From contig NZ_JAESVB010000005.1 in assembly GCF_020618775.1 (NCBI RefSeq), positions 297,252 through 361,251 on the forward strand: a stretch of DNA of 64,000 bases, in the 5' to 3' direction. The DNA is from Acidisoma silvae. Lineage in GTDB: Bacteria > Pseudomonadota > Alphaproteobacteria > Acetobacterales > Acetobacteraceae. A program made the translations under genes and the position numbers. Positions 52,254-61,488 of the stretch are shown in pieces. The notes beneath the pieces are model-generated. The model was given only the letters and a program-made list of their open reading frames with translations. It had not been told where the DNA came from and did not search any database. Positions within the stretch are counted from its first letter, which is position 1. Every line of letters begins with the position of its first letter.

Positions 52254-53192
52254 TCAGACGGCCTGCGCCAGACGCGCTTGCGTCCAGGGTGCCGCGCCAT
52301 GCGCGAAACGGCCGACCAGAAAATCGACCAGAACCTGCGTGCGCAGCGGGCGCGGACCGCCGGCAGGCGTTACCAGATGCAGCGCCAGACTGGGACTGTC
52401 CCAATCCGGCAAAAGCGCCGTCAGCCGCCCCGCCGCGATCGCATCCCAGACGATGAAATCAGGCTGCAATGCCAGGCCCTCACCCGCTTCCAGCGCCGCC
52501 GTCAGCGCTTCCGCGTTATTGGCCGAGAAACGCGGCGTGACGCTGACCGCTTCCTCCACACCGTCACCGCTATGGCGGAAATGCCAGACATTGCCGCTGG
52601 CGAGATTGCTGTAGCCGAAGCAGCGATGCTGGCTGAGGTCACGCGGGCGAGCAGGCTTGCCGTAGCGCGCGACATAGGCGGGCGATGCCACGACATGACG
52701 GCGCACCGGGCAAAGCCGGCGCGCGACGAGGCCGGAATCCGGCAGATCGGCGATGCGCAAAGCGACATCGATCGCGCCCGCCACCAGATCGGTCAGCCGA
52801 TCATCCAGATGCAGGTCGACGGATATATCCGGGTATTCGGCCAGGAAATCCGGCAGAGCTGGCGCCACATGGCGCAGGCCGAAGGACATGGGCGCGGCCA
52901 GCCTTATGCGCCCGCGCGGGCGGGCGGATTTGGCCTGGGCCTCGGCCTCCACCGCCTCGCCCTCCGCCAATATCTGCGCGGCGCGCACAGCCAGCACGCG
53001 CCCCGTTTCGGTCAGCGCGAACCGGCGGGAGGTGCGATGGATCAGCTTCTCCTCGAACCGCGCCTCCAGCCGGGCGATGGCCTTGGAGACGGTGGGGCCG
53101 GTAATGCCCAGATCGGCGGCGGCACCCGCGAAAGAGCCGGTTTCGGCGACTTTGGCGAAGATCGCCCAGGCTTCCAGATCTGGCAGTGACAT
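52254..53192 (-). CDS. LysR family transcriptional regulator
   Basis: The 312-residue protein has a LysR helix-turn-helix (EAWAIFAKVAETGSFAGAAA, then DLGITGPTVSKAIARLE) and the CrgA-like effector domain (VDLHLDDRLTDLVAGAIDVA). It is divergent to the pirin gene with a 119 bp gap, and LysR/pirin divergence is common, the pirin being the likely target. The ROK gene 53 bp downstream on the same strand may be co-transcribed. Confidence 0.9.
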   Translation of the reverse strand: MSLPDLEAWAIFAKVAETGSFAGAAADLGITGPTVSKAIARLEARFEEKLIHRTSRRFALTETGRVLAVRAAQILAEGEAVEAEAQAKSARPRGRIRLAAPMSFGLRHVAPALPDFLAEYPDISVDLHLDDRLTDLVAGAIDVALRIADLPDSGLVARRLCPVRRHVVASPAYVARYGKPARPRDLSQHRCFGYSNLASGNVWHFRHSGDGVEEAVSVTPRFSANNAEALTAALEAGEGLALQPDFIVWDAIAAGRLTALLPDWDSPSLALHLVTPAGGPRPLRTQVLVDFLVGRFAHGAAPWTQARLAQAV

Positions 53193-53311
53193 AGCTCAAT
53201 CATGCTTTTTGGAAAGAATAGAATTCCATCTTTTCTGTTTTCGTTGTCTCTGTCCAGGTCCATCTTGCCTCTCAAGGACGGGCCATCACGGCCCCCAACG
53301 GAGACAGGACG

Positions 53312-54010
53312 ATGATCGACGTCAGATCTTTTGCCGAACTCGGCGGTGCCAATCACGGCTGGCTGAATGCCAAGCATCATTTCTCCTTCGCCAATTACTA
53401 TGATCCGGCGCGCATGAACTGGGGCGCCATCCGCGTCTGGAACGATGACGAAATCGCCAGCAAATCCGGTTTCCCGCCGCATCCGCATGCCGATATGGAA
53501 ATCATCACCTATGTCCGCGAGGGCGCGATTACCCACAAGGACAGTCTCGGCAATGCGGGCCGGACGGAAGCCGGCGACGTGCAGGTGATGTCGGCCGGCA
53601 GCGGCATCCGCCATTCGGAATGGAACGAGGAGGATGAGACGACGCGCATCTTCCAGATCTGGATCATGCCGGAAACACGCGGCGGCAAGCCGTCCTGGGG
53701 CGCGCGGCCCTTCCCGAAGGATGCGCGGTCGGGGAAATTCGTGACCCTGGCCAGCGGCCTGCCGGGTGACGCGGATGCGCTGCCGATCCGCGCCAATGCG
53801 CGGGTGATGGGCGCGACCGTCAAAACGGGGGAGACGGTGCAGCTGCCGCTGGATGCCAGCCGCCATGCCTATCTGGTTCTGGCCAAAGGGTCAGTCACCA
53901 TCAACGGCACCACGCTCAACGCCCGCGACGGGGCGGCGGTGACCGGCGAAACGGCGCTTGATATTGTCGGCCTGGATGACGCGGAAATCGTGCTGGTCGA
54001 CGCGGCGTAA
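53312..54010 (+). CDS. Pirin family protein
   Basis: The 232-residue double cupin has the pirin metal motif HPHADMEIITYVREG (two His, one Glu) and a later His in GSGIRHSEWNEE. It resembles YhhW-type bacterial pirins, some of which have quercetin 2,3-dioxygenase activity while others act in redox or metabolic regulation. The physiological role is unknown. Divergent from a LysR regulator gene that probably controls it; a ribosome-binding GGAGACAGGACG precedes the ATG. Confidence 0.92.
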   Translation: MIDVRSFAELGGANHGWLNAKHHFSFANYYDPARMNWGAIRVWNDDEIASKSGFPPHPHADMEIITYVREGAITHKDSLGNAGRTEAGDVQVMSAGSGIRHSEWNEEDETTRIFQIWIMPETRGGKPSWGARPFPKDARSGKFVTLASGLPGDADALPIRANARVMGATVKTGETVQLPLDASRHAYLVLAKGSVTINGTTLNARDGAAVTGETALDIVGLDDAEIVLVDAA

Positions 54011-54034
54011 TTGCCGGTTGGACACTCATCTATC

Positions 54035-54075
54035 GTCACCCGCGGGCTTGGCCAGCCGCGCTTGTCCCGCGGGTC
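54035..54075. repeat. Variant REP-like unit with internal insertion
   Basis: GTCACCCGCGGGCTTG is followed by a 14-base insert ending in CTTG, then TCCCGCGGGTC. It looks like a CTTG-subtype unit in which the loop segment is duplicated. It sits 83 bp before the paired copy at 54158, between the pirin and cysA genes. Confidence 0.55.
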
Positions 54076-54157
54076 TGCCCGCCTGGGCGCCCCGACCAAG
54101 CTTGGGGACGACACAACAGTGATAACCTATATTTTTTCGAGACTTCACTGAAACGAC

Positions 54158-54239
54158 GTCATTCCCGCGAAGGCGGGAATCCTCTTCCTTTGGCACTGCG
54201 AAAAGGCCTAGAAGATGCCCGCTTTCGCGGGCATGACGG
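54158..54239. repeat. REP-like palindrome pair
   Basis: GTCATTCCCGCGAAGGCGGG (from 54158) faces ATGCCCGCTTTCGCGGGCAT (54215-54234), which continues GACGG. It lies between the convergent pirin and cysA genes and is nearly the same as the 18075 element, including the GAAGATGCCCGC right half. Confidence 0.87.
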
Positions 54240-54272
54240 TTGGGGAGGCGCTTCAATCAAAATTGAAACGCC

Positions 54273-55394
54273 CTAAGCCATCGCGAAACTACGCGGGGCG
54301 GCGAATTGCAGCGACCCGCCCGCGCCCTGCGTTGGAAAACTCATGCCCTGGGCGACGACCAGACGGGCGCGCGAACCTTCCTGTAGATGCAGGCTGGGCA
54401 GGCGATGCAAGGGCGTCAGCGCCGTCAGCACCTGATCGGCCAGAACCACCTCGATCTTGGCGAAAGCGCCCGCGACCTTGACGGATCGCACGACGGCGGC
54501 GCCATCCGCGCGGGCTTCCAACAGCAGGTCATGCGGACGGACATAGAGCGTGACCGCCTGCCCCGCTGCGGCCAGCGCATGGCCAGGGTCGATACTCTGC
54601 GCAACCGCGTCCCCGGTGCCGGCGACGCGAACCAGACCGCCCTCGCCGACCACACCGGCAATGCGATTGGCCTCACCCAGAAATTCCAGCACGAAGGGAC
54701 TGGCGGGCTTGGTGTAAAGCTCGGCCGGGGTGCCGATCTGCTCGACCCGGCCCTGGGACATGAGCACGATGCGGTCTGCCAGTTCCAAAGCCTCTTCCTG
54801 GTCATGCGTCACCAGCAGGCTGGTGATGGCCTGATCATGATGCAGGTTGCGCAGCCATTGGCCCAGTTCCTTGCGCACCTTGGTATCCAGCGCGCCGAAG
54901 GGCTCATCCAGCAGCAGCAGGCGCGGCTCGATGGCGAGCGCACGGGCGAGCGCGACGCGCTGCCGCTGGCCGCCCGAGAGCTCGCTCGGGTAGCGGTCCG
55001 CCAGCCAGCCGAGCTGCACCAGGTCCAGCAGCGCCGCCACGCGCGCCTTGATCTCAGCCTTGCTCGGCCGCAGCCCGCGCGGACGCACCTGCAAGCCGAA
55101 AGCGACATTGCCGGCGACGGTCATGTGGCGGAACAGCGCGTAATGCTGGAAGACGAAGCCGACCCCACGCTCACGCGGATGGCGGGCGACATTATCCTCG
55201 CCATTGATCAGCACCTGCCCGGTATCCGGAAAGTCCAGCCCGGCGATGATCCGCAGCAGCGTCGTCTTGCCCGAGCCCGAGGGGCCGAGCAGCGCCACCA
55301 GCTCGCCCGCCGGAATATCAAGCGAGACAGCATCCAGCGCCGTGAAGGCGCCGAAGCGGCGGGAAACGTCGCGGATGGAAACATGGCCGGCCAT
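54273..55394 (-). CDS. cysA: Sulfate/thiosulfate ABC transporter ATPase CysA
   Basis: The 373-residue ATPase has Walker [10 protein letters not shown], signature LSGGQRQR and Walker [12 protein letters not shown], followed by the CysA C-terminal TOBE domain ([10 protein letters not shown]). It drives uptake of sulfate or thiosulfate with CysT, CysW and the binding protein. The overlap with cysW is TGATG (1 base). Last gene of the four-gene operon on the minus strand. Confidence 0.94.
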   Translation of the reverse strand: MAGHVSIRDVSRRFGAFTALDAVSLDIPAGELVALLGPSGSGKTTLLRIIAGLDFPDTGQVLINGEDNVARHPRERGVGFVFQHYALFRHMTVAGNVAFGLQVRPRGLRPSKAEIKARVAALLDLVQLGWLADRYPSELSGGQRQRVALARALAIEPRLLLLDEPFGALDTKVRKELGQWLRNLHHDQAITSLLVTHDQEEALELADRIVLMSQGRVEQIGTPAELYTKPASPFVLEFLGEANRIAGVVGEGGLVRVAGTGDAVAQSIDPGHALAAAGQAVTLYVRPHDLLLEARADGAAVVRSVKVAGAFAKIEVVLADQVLTALTPLHRLPSLHLQEGSRARLVVAQGMSFPTQGAGGSLQFAAPRSFAMA

Positions 55395-56251
55395 CAGGCG
55401 CTGACCTCCTCTTTGGTCGAGCGTGTCAGAAATTGCCGTTCCAGCACCGTCTTGGCGACCAGCGTCACCAGCGCCAGCGACGCCAGCAGCGAGGCGACGG
55501 CGAAGGAGCCGACGATATTATAGCCATCGTAGAGCGCTTTGACGTCGAGCGACATCGTATCCGTCAGGCCCAGGATATTGCCGGAGACGACGGAGACCGC
55601 GCCGAATTCCCCCATGGCGCGCGCATTGCTGAGCAGAACGCCATAGAGCAGGCCCCAGCGCAGCTTCGGGATGGTGATGCGCCAGAACATCTGCCAGCCG
55701 GATGCGCCGAGCAGGATGGCGGCCTCCTCCTCATCCGCGCCCTGTTCCTCCATCAACGGGATCAGCTCCCGCGCGACGAAGGGCAACGTCACGAAGATGG
55801 TGGCGATGATCATGCCCGGCAGTGCGAAGATGATCTTGAGGTTATGGGCTTCCAGCCAAGGGCCGAGCCAGCCCTGCCGGCCGTAAAGCAGCACCAGCAT
55901 CAGCCCGGCGACGACCGGCGAGACGGAAAAGGGCAGGTCGAGCACGGTCAGGATGGCGAGGCGTCCGGGAAAGCGGAAACGCGCCAAAGCCCAGCTGCCG
56001 GCAAGGCCGAAGACGACATTCACGACAAGGGCCACGGCCGCCACGATCAGCGTCAGCCAGATGGCGGACAGCGTGTTGGGGTCGGTGATCGACGCGATAT
56101 AGCCGGACAGTCCGCTCGCAAAGGCCTGGGCGAAAACGGTCACCAGCGGCAGCAGCAGGAACAGAACCATGAAGACCAGCGCCACCACGATCATGATGAC
56201 ATTGGCGACGCCGCCCTGACGGCGCAGCCCGACGGCTGGGCGCTTAGCCAT
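55394..56251 (-). CDS. cysW: Sulfate ABC transporter permease CysW
   Basis: The 285-residue permease has six segments and a CysW-type EAA loop ([20 protein letters not shown]), preceded by [20 protein letters not shown]. The CysW family end [10 protein letters not shown] is present. ATG 56251 lies 8 bp inside the cysT stop region; GTG 56260 is an in-frame alternative. With CysT it forms the heterodimeric channel. Confidence 0.93.
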   Translation of the reverse strand: MAKRPAVGLRRQGGVANVIMIVVALVFMVLFLLLPLVTVFAQAFASGLSGYIASITDPNTLSAIWLTLIVAAVALVVNVVFGLAGSWALARFRFPGRLAILTVLDLPFSVSPVVAGLMLVLLYGRQGWLGPWLEAHNLKIIFALPGMIIATIFVTLPFVARELIPLMEEQGADEEEAAILLGASGWQMFWRITIPKLRWGLLYGVLLSNARAMGEFGAVSVVSGNILGLTDTMSLDVKALYDGYNIVGSFAVASLLASLALVTLVAKTVLERQFLTRSTKEEVSA

Positions 56252-57119
56252 GACGGCCACTCCGCACCAGGCGTTGCAGCAGCATGATGCCGCAAAGCAG
56301 CGCCAGCGACAGGATCAGCATTAAAGTGCCGATGGCAGCCGCGCCCGCGAAATCGAACTGCTCCAATTGGTTCACGATCAGCAGCGGCACGATTTCGGAA
56401 ACGCCGGGGCGGTTGCTGGAAATGAAGATGACGGACCCGTATTCGCCCAGGCCCCGCGCGAAAGCCATGGCGAAACCGGCCGTCAATGACGGCAGGATGG
56501 CGGGAAAGATGACGCGGCTGAAAATCTGCAACCGTCCGGCGCCCAGCATATGGGCTGCCTCCTCCTGTTCCGCCTCCATGTCCTGCAAGACCGGCTGCAC
56601 ACTGCGCACGACGAAGGGCAGGCCGACGAAGGTCAGCGCGATATAGACGCCGATCACGGTGAAGGAGATGCGGATGCCGTAAGGCGCGACCAGCGACCCC
56701 AGCCAGCCGTTCGGCGCGTAGAGCGTGGAAAGCGCGATACCCGCGACCGAGGTCGGCAGTGCGAAAGGCAGATCGACCATCGCATCGGCCAGCCTACGGC
56801 CCGGAAAGCGGGTGCGGACCAGCACCCAAGCGATCAGCAGGCCGAAAATCGCCGAGGTCAGCGCCGCCAAGGCGGCGCAGCCCAGGCTGACCTTGAAGGC
56901 ACCCAGCACGCGCGGCGTCGCCAAAAGATGAACGAGACCGCCCACACCCAGCGTCGCGGCATCGCCCACCATGGCCGCCGTCGGCAGAAAGACGATCAGG
57001 CTGAGCACGAAGAGCGTGATGCCGAGACTGAGACCCAGACCCGGCAGAATGCTGCGCTGACCGCGCAGGCGGCCCCATAGGCTGGATGCGGGTGCCGGCC
57101 TGCTGTCAGCGAGGGACAT
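56244..57119 (-). CDS. cysT: Sulfate ABC transporter permease CysT (CysU)
   Basis: The 291-residue permease has an N-terminal cytoplasmic stretch, six membrane segments and the CysT EAA loop (EEEAAHMLGAGRLQIFSRVI). FARGLGEYGSVIFISSNRPG is characteristic of the CysT partner. The ATG at 57119 shares its A with the stop of the binding-protein gene (TGATG); an in-frame TTG one codon upstream is less likely. CysT partners with CysW. Confidence 0.94.
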   Translation of the reverse strand: MSLADSRPAPASSLWGRLRGQRSILPGLGLSLGITLFVLSLIVFLPTAAMVGDAATLGVGGLVHLLATPRVLGAFKVSLGCAALAALTSAIFGLLIAWVLVRTRFPGRRLADAMVDLPFALPTSVAGIALSTLYAPNGWLGSLVAPYGIRISFTVIGVYIALTFVGLPFVVRSVQPVLQDMEAEQEEAAHMLGAGRLQIFSRVIFPAILPSLTAGFAMAFARGLGEYGSVIFISSNRPGVSEIVPLLIVNQLEQFDFAGAAAIGTLMLILSLALLCGIMLLQRLVRSGRHG

Positions 57120-58147
57120 CAACCACCATAGATCTGATCGAAGACACCGCCATTGGCGAAGAACTGCTTCTGGGCCGCCTGCCAGCCGCCGAAAGTCTCG
57201 ATGGTGAAAAGATCGAGCTTCGGGAAGGTGGCTGCATATTTGGCCAGCACCTGCGGGTCACGCGGGCGGTAGAAATACTGCGCGGCAAGGTCCTGGCTGG
57301 CGGGCGTGTAGAGGTTCTGCAAATAAGCTTCCGCCACGGCACGGGTTTTGTGCTTGTCGACATTGGCATCCACCACCGCGACAGGCGGCTCGGCCAGGAT
57401 ACTCGTTCCCGGATAGACGATGCTATAGGCGCCACCCTTGGCGACCGCCATATGAGCCTCATCCTCCCAGGAAATCAGCACGTCGCCGATGCCGCGATTG
57501 GTGAAGGTCAGCGTCGCCCCGCGCGACCCGGCATCCAGGACCGGCACCTGCTTGTAATAGGCGCGGATGAAATCATTCGCCTTCTGCGTGCTGCCGCCGA
57601 ACTGCTTCAGCGCCCAGCCATAGGCGGCCAGGAAGGACCAGCGCGCGCCGCCCGAGGTTTTGGGATTGGCGGCGACGATCTGCACGCCGGGTTTCAGCAG
57701 GTCCGGCCAATCCTTCAGCCCCTTCGGATTGCCCTTGCGGGTGAGGAAAACGATGGTGCTGGTATAGGGCGTGCCGCCGTTCGGCAGGCGCTTGGCCCAG
57801 TCAGCCGCGAGCAGGCCGGATTTGGCGATGGCATCGATATCGTAGCCCAGCGCCAGCGTCACGACATCGGCTTCCAGCCCGCTGATGACGGCGCGCGCCT
57901 GCGCGCCCGACCCGCCGTTGGAGACGCTGACGGCGACGTCATCCCCGGTCTTGGCCTTCCAAGCGGCGGCGAAACGGGCATCGTAATCGGCGTAGAATTC
58001 GCGCGTCGGGTCATAGGAGACATTGAGCAGCTTGATTGTCTGCGCGGCTTCGGCCGTGCGGGGCAGAGCCTGCAAGCCAGCGCCCAGGCCGGCGGCGGCG
58101 CCGGTCAGCAAAAGATTCCGCCGGCTGAGTCCGGTTGTCTTGGTCAT
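57119..58147 (-). CDS. sbp: Periplasmic sulfate-binding protein (Sbp/CysP), Tat-type signal
   Basis: The 342-residue protein starts with a twin-arginine signal LSRRNLLLTGAAAGLGAG. The mature part has the Sbp motifs LNVSYDPTREFYADYDARF, NGGSGAQARAVISGLEADVV and NPKTSGGARW, whose Ser and Gly residues hold sulfate. It delivers sulfate or thiosulfate to CysT/CysW. The start is taken as ATG 58147, just before the signal; ATG 58177 is in frame. First gene of the operon. The A/T-rich block near 58.28-58.32 kb upstream could hold the control site. Confidence 0.94.
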   Translation of the reverse strand: MTKTTGLSRRNLLLTGAAAGLGAGLQALPRTAEAAQTIKLLNVSYDPTREFYADYDARFAAAWKAKTGDDVAVSVSNGGSGAQARAVISGLEADVVTLALGYDIDAIAKSGLLAADWAKRLPNGGTPYTSTIVFLTRKGNPKGLKDWPDLLKPGVQIVAANPKTSGGARWSFLAAYGWALKQFGGSTQKANDFIRAYYKQVPVLDAGSRGATLTFTNRGIGDVLISWEDEAHMAVAKGGAYSIVYPGTSILAEPPVAVVDANVDKHKTRAVAEAYLQNLYTPASQDLAAQYFYRPRDPQVLAKYAATFPKLDLFTIETFGGWQAAQKQFFANGGVFDQIYGG

Positions 58148-58608
58148 GGCAGGCGCACCCTTTACGACGGTCGGCATTGCTACAAAATATCGGTCAGATC
58201 ATGGGAACCCTTGGCATTTTTCAGCGCCAGCGCTGCCCTCCGCCTCAGGTGTCAAGGTCAACACTCCATTCGATCGCAATAAAAGTCAATATATCATATC
58301 ACAATCGTGTTTTATCGGTAAGTGCGGCAGATTTGTGTAATTTCACAGCCCCATGGCGTGAATAGGTGGCGTGAATATGCGCCGCGCGCCGCCTCGTCTT
58401 TGCGCTGGATCATGCGAGAGACGAAATGGCTTTCTCGATCCTAGGCAAAATTCCAGGGCGGTCATTGACCCGGTTTCGGCCGCGGACATCGCGCAAGACG
58501 CGAGAAAACGGCGCTCTGTCTTGAACGGGCGATGCGCAACAAAGCTATTGAGGTCACTGTGACCGATCAATACGACTGGGGGCAGACACCAGAACGCGAG
58601 GCCAAGCA
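58148..58608. other. Divergent intergenic region with an A/T-rich block
   Basis: No convincing gene lies between the sulfate transporter operon and the second Rieske oxygenase gene. The stretch 58279-58316 is very A/T-rich, with ATAAAA and TTTTAT facing each other across about 25 bases. It is a likely promoter/regulator-binding area (a CysB-type site is possible, not shown). Short open frames here on both strands look random. Confidence 0.5.
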
Positions 58609-59670
58609 ATGAGCGCGACTCTTCTGAAGACCGCCGGCACCCCGTCCCTGCCGCGCGGCTGCACCTTTCTGGAAGAGGATTGGCGCATCCTGGCGCGCCA
58701 CTGGTATCCGGTGGCGCTGGTCCGCGATCTGGATGAAACCGGGCTGCTGGGCGCGAAACTGCTGGACGCGCCGCTGGTGATCTATCGCGCGGGGGATGAA
58801 ATCGTGGTCGCGGACGATCTTTGCCCGCATCGCGGCGTGCCGTTGTCGATGGGCCGCAATGCCGAAGGGACCGGCGTCACCTGCCCCTATCACGGTCTGC
58901 GTTTCGCGGCGGCCGGGCGCTGCGTGCATGTGCCGGCGCATCCATCCAACGGCATTCCCAACAAGCTACACCTGAAAACCTATCCTGCCACCATCCGCTA
59001 CGGGCTGATCTGGACTTGTCTGGACAACCAGGACGGCGACGGCCCGGCCATTCCCCCCATGCCGCATTGGGACGAGGACGGCTTTCAGCAGATCACCTGT
59101 CCTTCTATCGATATTTTCGGTTTCGCCGGGCGGCAGATGGAAGGCTTTCTGGACGTCGCGCATTTCGGCTTCGTGCATCTGGATACGTTCGGCGACCCGG
59201 ATAATCTGGAAGTGCCGCCCTATGATGTCGAAGCGCATGCCAATGGCTTCGATGCCTATTACCGCAGCACGGTCAGTAATTTTCCGCGCGGCATCGACGG
59301 CAATGCGCCGCCGGGCTTCGTCTGGCTGCGCCATTTCACGGTGCAATTGCCCTTCGTCGCGACGCTGGTCGTGCATTTTCCGGAAGGCGGCCGGCTTGCC
59401 ATCTTCAACGCCGCCTCCCCCGTTTCAGCCAAGGTCACGCGGCTGTTCGTGCCCATCGCCCGCAATTTCATGACCGACGGGCCGGTGCAAGATGTCTACG
59501 ACTTCAACCGCCGCGTCTTCGAGGAAGACAAAGCGATCATCGAAATGCAGAAGCCGGAGAACCTGCCGCTGGACCCGCGCATGGAGGCGCATATCCCGGC
59601 CGACCGCAGTTCCATCGCCTATCGCCGGGGTCTGCGGGACTTGGGGTTGAGCCAGTTCTTCATTGCCTGA
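58609..59670 (+). CDS. Rieske non-heme iron oxygenase, VanA-like alpha subunit
   Basis: The 353-residue protein has a Rieske site (C72-x-H74 in LCPHRGVPL, C92-x2-H95 in TCPYHGLRF) and a mononuclear iron site in EGFLDVAHFGFVH (D182, H185, H190). It resembles the vanillate O-demethylase/phthalate dioxygenase group, which uses a separate FMN-ferredoxin reductase. O- or N-demethylation, or ring hydroxylation, of an unknown substrate is likely. No reductase gene is near; the following gene, 56 bp downstream, encodes a flavoprotein amine oxidase-like enzyme, so a methylated amine or amino acid derivative may be the substrate. Confidence 0.88.
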   Translation: MSATLLKTAGTPSLPRGCTFLEEDWRILARHWYPVALVRDLDETGLLGAKLLDAPLVIYRAGDEIVVADDLCPHRGVPLSMGRNAEGTGVTCPYHGLRFAAAGRCVHVPAHPSNGIPNKLHLKTYPATIRYGLIWTCLDNQDGDGPAIPPMPHWDEDGFQQITCPSIDIFGFAGRQMEGFLDVAHFGFVHLDTFGDPDNLEVPPYDVEAHANGFDAYYRSTVSNFPRGIDGNAPPGFVWLRHFTVQLPFVATLVVHFPEGGRLAIFNAASPVSAKVTRLFVPIARNFMTDGPVQDVYDFNRRVFEEDKAIIEMQKPENLPLDPRMEAHIPADRSSIAYRRGLRDLGLSQFFIA

Positions 59671-59726
59671 GGTTTTTGTGGCAACACGAGAGCAGACCCC
59701 TCCGCTGCTTTCGGAAAGCCTTGCCC

Positions 59727-60848
59727 ATGACCAATTCCTCCCTTCATGTCGCGGTGATCGGTGCCGGTATTTTCGGCGTCTCGACCGCGGTCCACCTGCT
59801 CCGCGCCGGCGCAAGCGTGACGCTGGTGACCGAGACGCTGCCCGCCAGCGGTGCGTCGGGCCGGTCGCTGTCCTGGCTCAATTCCGCCCGGAAGCGCAGC
59901 TTCGCCTATCACCAGCTGCGCATCGCCGGGATCGACCGCTACCGCACGCTGTCGGCCAGTCTGCCGCAAGCACCATGGCTGCGCTTCGACGGCGCGCTGA
60001 CCTGGGACGCGAATGACGGCAGCAACGACATTGCCGAGGTCTATGCGCATGAGCGCGCGCTGGGCTACGACAGCCGCTGGCTCTCAGCGGCCGAGGTGGC
60101 GCGCATCACCCCGGGTGTGAATGCCCAGGCTGTCACGCCGCAGGGTGCCATCTTCAACCCCGGCGAAGGCTGGGTGGATCTGCCCTCGCTGATCGATCAT
60201 CTTCTGGCGGAATTCACGGTCCTTGGCGGTCGTCTGGTGACGGACGCCGGCAAGACCAGTGTCGTCACGACTGGCGGTCGCGCCCAGGGCGTGCAGCTTG
60301 CCGACGGCCAGGTGATCGCTGCCGATCGCGTCGTGTTGGCAACCGGCCCTGCCGTGCCGACAATGGCCGCCGATCTCGGCATCACCATCGGTGACGACAG
60401 GCCGATTTCGCTCCTCATCAAAACCCGTCCGCTGTTTTCAGCGCTCAAGGTCGTGCTGAACACGCCGCGCATAGCCGTGCGGCCGACGCCGGACGGCGCG
60501 CTGGTGCTGGACAGCGGCTGGTCGGAACAGGAAATCGTCATCCACGGAGACGGCCGGTATGAGGCCCGCGAAAGCACCATTCAGGGCCTGCTGGATGAGG
60601 CATCAAAGGTTCTGGACGGGCAGCCGAAGCTGCATTTCGAGCGCTTCGGCATGGGACCGAAACCCATTCCCGGTGACGGCGAGCCGGTGGTCGGCGCGCT
60701 CACCAGCCTGCCCGGGGCCTATACGGCCTTCAGCCATAGCGGTGCCACACTCGGGCTGATCATCGGCGAGCTTCTGGCCTATGAGATTGTGACGGGGATC
60801 GAGCATGGCCTGCTTGCCCCCTTCCGTCCGGGGCGTTTCGCGGCCTGA
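59727..60848 (+). CDS. FAD-dependent oxidoreductase, DAO/DadA-like
   Basis: The 373-residue flavoprotein starts MTNSSLHVAVIGAGIFGVST (FAD-binding GxGxxG). It has the DAO family features VHLLRAGASVTLVTE, VVLATGPAVPTMAADLG, GPKPIPGDGEPVVG and FSHSGATLGLIIGELLA. It oxidises an amine or amino acid (sarcosine-, glycine- or D-amino-acid-oxidase-like). The ATG at 59727 is chosen from the motif position; an in-frame ATG at 59676 is upstream. It is downstream of the Rieske oxygenase on the same strand, so the two may act in sequence, for example demethylation then amine oxidation. Confidence 0.88.
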   Translation: MTNSSLHVAVIGAGIFGVSTAVHLLRAGASVTLVTETLPASGASGRSLSWLNSARKRSFAYHQLRIAGIDRYRTLSASLPQAPWLRFDGALTWDANDGSNDIAEVYAHERALGYDSRWLSAAEVARITPGVNAQAVTPQGAIFNPGEGWVDLPSLIDHLLAEFTVLGGRLVTDAGKTSVVTTGGRAQGVQLADGQVIAADRVVLATGPAVPTMAADLGITIGDDRPISLLIKTRPLFSALKVVLNTPRIAVRPTPDGALVLDSGWSEQEIVIHGDGRYEARESTIQGLLDEASKVLDGQPKLHFERFGMGPKPIPGDGEPVVGALTSLPGAYTAFSHSGATLGLIIGELLAYEIVTGIEHGLLAPFRPGRFAA

Positions 60849-60882
60849 CGGACCGGCCCATCCTCAGCAGACGAGAGCGCCT

Positions 60883-61395
60883 ATGCAGTTATTCATGGTT
60901 TATGTCGGCGGCAGCTTCGCCAATTCCAATACGGAACTGCATGACGTGCGCTTCTCGGTCGGTGCCGCGATCGAGGATTGCTACGATGATTTGCGCGCCC
61001 AGTGGTGGGGCACGCCGGCCTCGCTGCATCTGGATGCCTGGGCGCCGATTGCCTATGCCGACGGCTATACGGTCAGCGTCGAACCCGGTGCGGCGCCGGG
61101 GATGGTCGAGAAACTCTTCTTCATCAATCTGGGCGGCTATACGCCGGACGAGTTCGGCGAATTGCATCGCAATATCCTGCTGGTGGCCCCTGACGCGGCC
61201 ACCGCCAAGCAGCGCGCGCTCGCGCAGATCACGCCCTGGTCCGAGCCGCATCGCGACCAGCTGTTCGAGGTCGAGCATTCGGTCGATCTCAGTGCCGCGC
61301 TGGCCGCCCAGGGTCTGGCCCTGCATCTGCGCCCGACGCAGACGGAAACACCCTTCAGCTTCGATTTCGGCTACCGGCCGATCGGCCGCGACTGA
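60883..61395 (+). CDS. DUF1543 domain protein
   Basis: The 170-residue protein matches DUF1543: MQLFMVYVGGSFANSNTELH, then DVRFSVGAAIEDCYDDLRAQ, and KLFFINLGGYTPDEFGELHR. The family is uncharacterised; some members have two copies of the motif, as the repeated NILLVAPDA/LLVA-type layout suggests here. GAGAGCGCC lies upstream of ATG 60883, which is used rather than an in-frame ATG at 60805. It follows the DAO-like gene by 34 bp; the link with it is by position only. Confidence 0.85.
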   Translation: MQLFMVYVGGSFANSNTELHDVRFSVGAAIEDCYDDLRAQWWGTPASLHLDAWAPIAYADGYTVSVEPGAAPGMVEKLFFINLGGYTPDEFGELHRNILLVAPDAATAKQRALAQITPWSEPHRDQLFEVEHSVDLSAALAAQGLALHLRPTQTETPFSFDFGYRPIGRD

Positions 61396-61488
61396 TCTCT
61401 TCATCGAATTCGGCTTGTAGGAAAGCGGGCGGGCGCGCCCATATTGGGGGGCGTGCCTATTGCCCGCCCCTTCCTTCAGGAGAAGCCG

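Noticed and set aside
58371..58562. A 63-codon open frame before the second Rieske gene
   Set aside because: No ribosome-binding site, no homology recognised, Arg/Ala-rich composition typical of random frames in GC-rich DNA.
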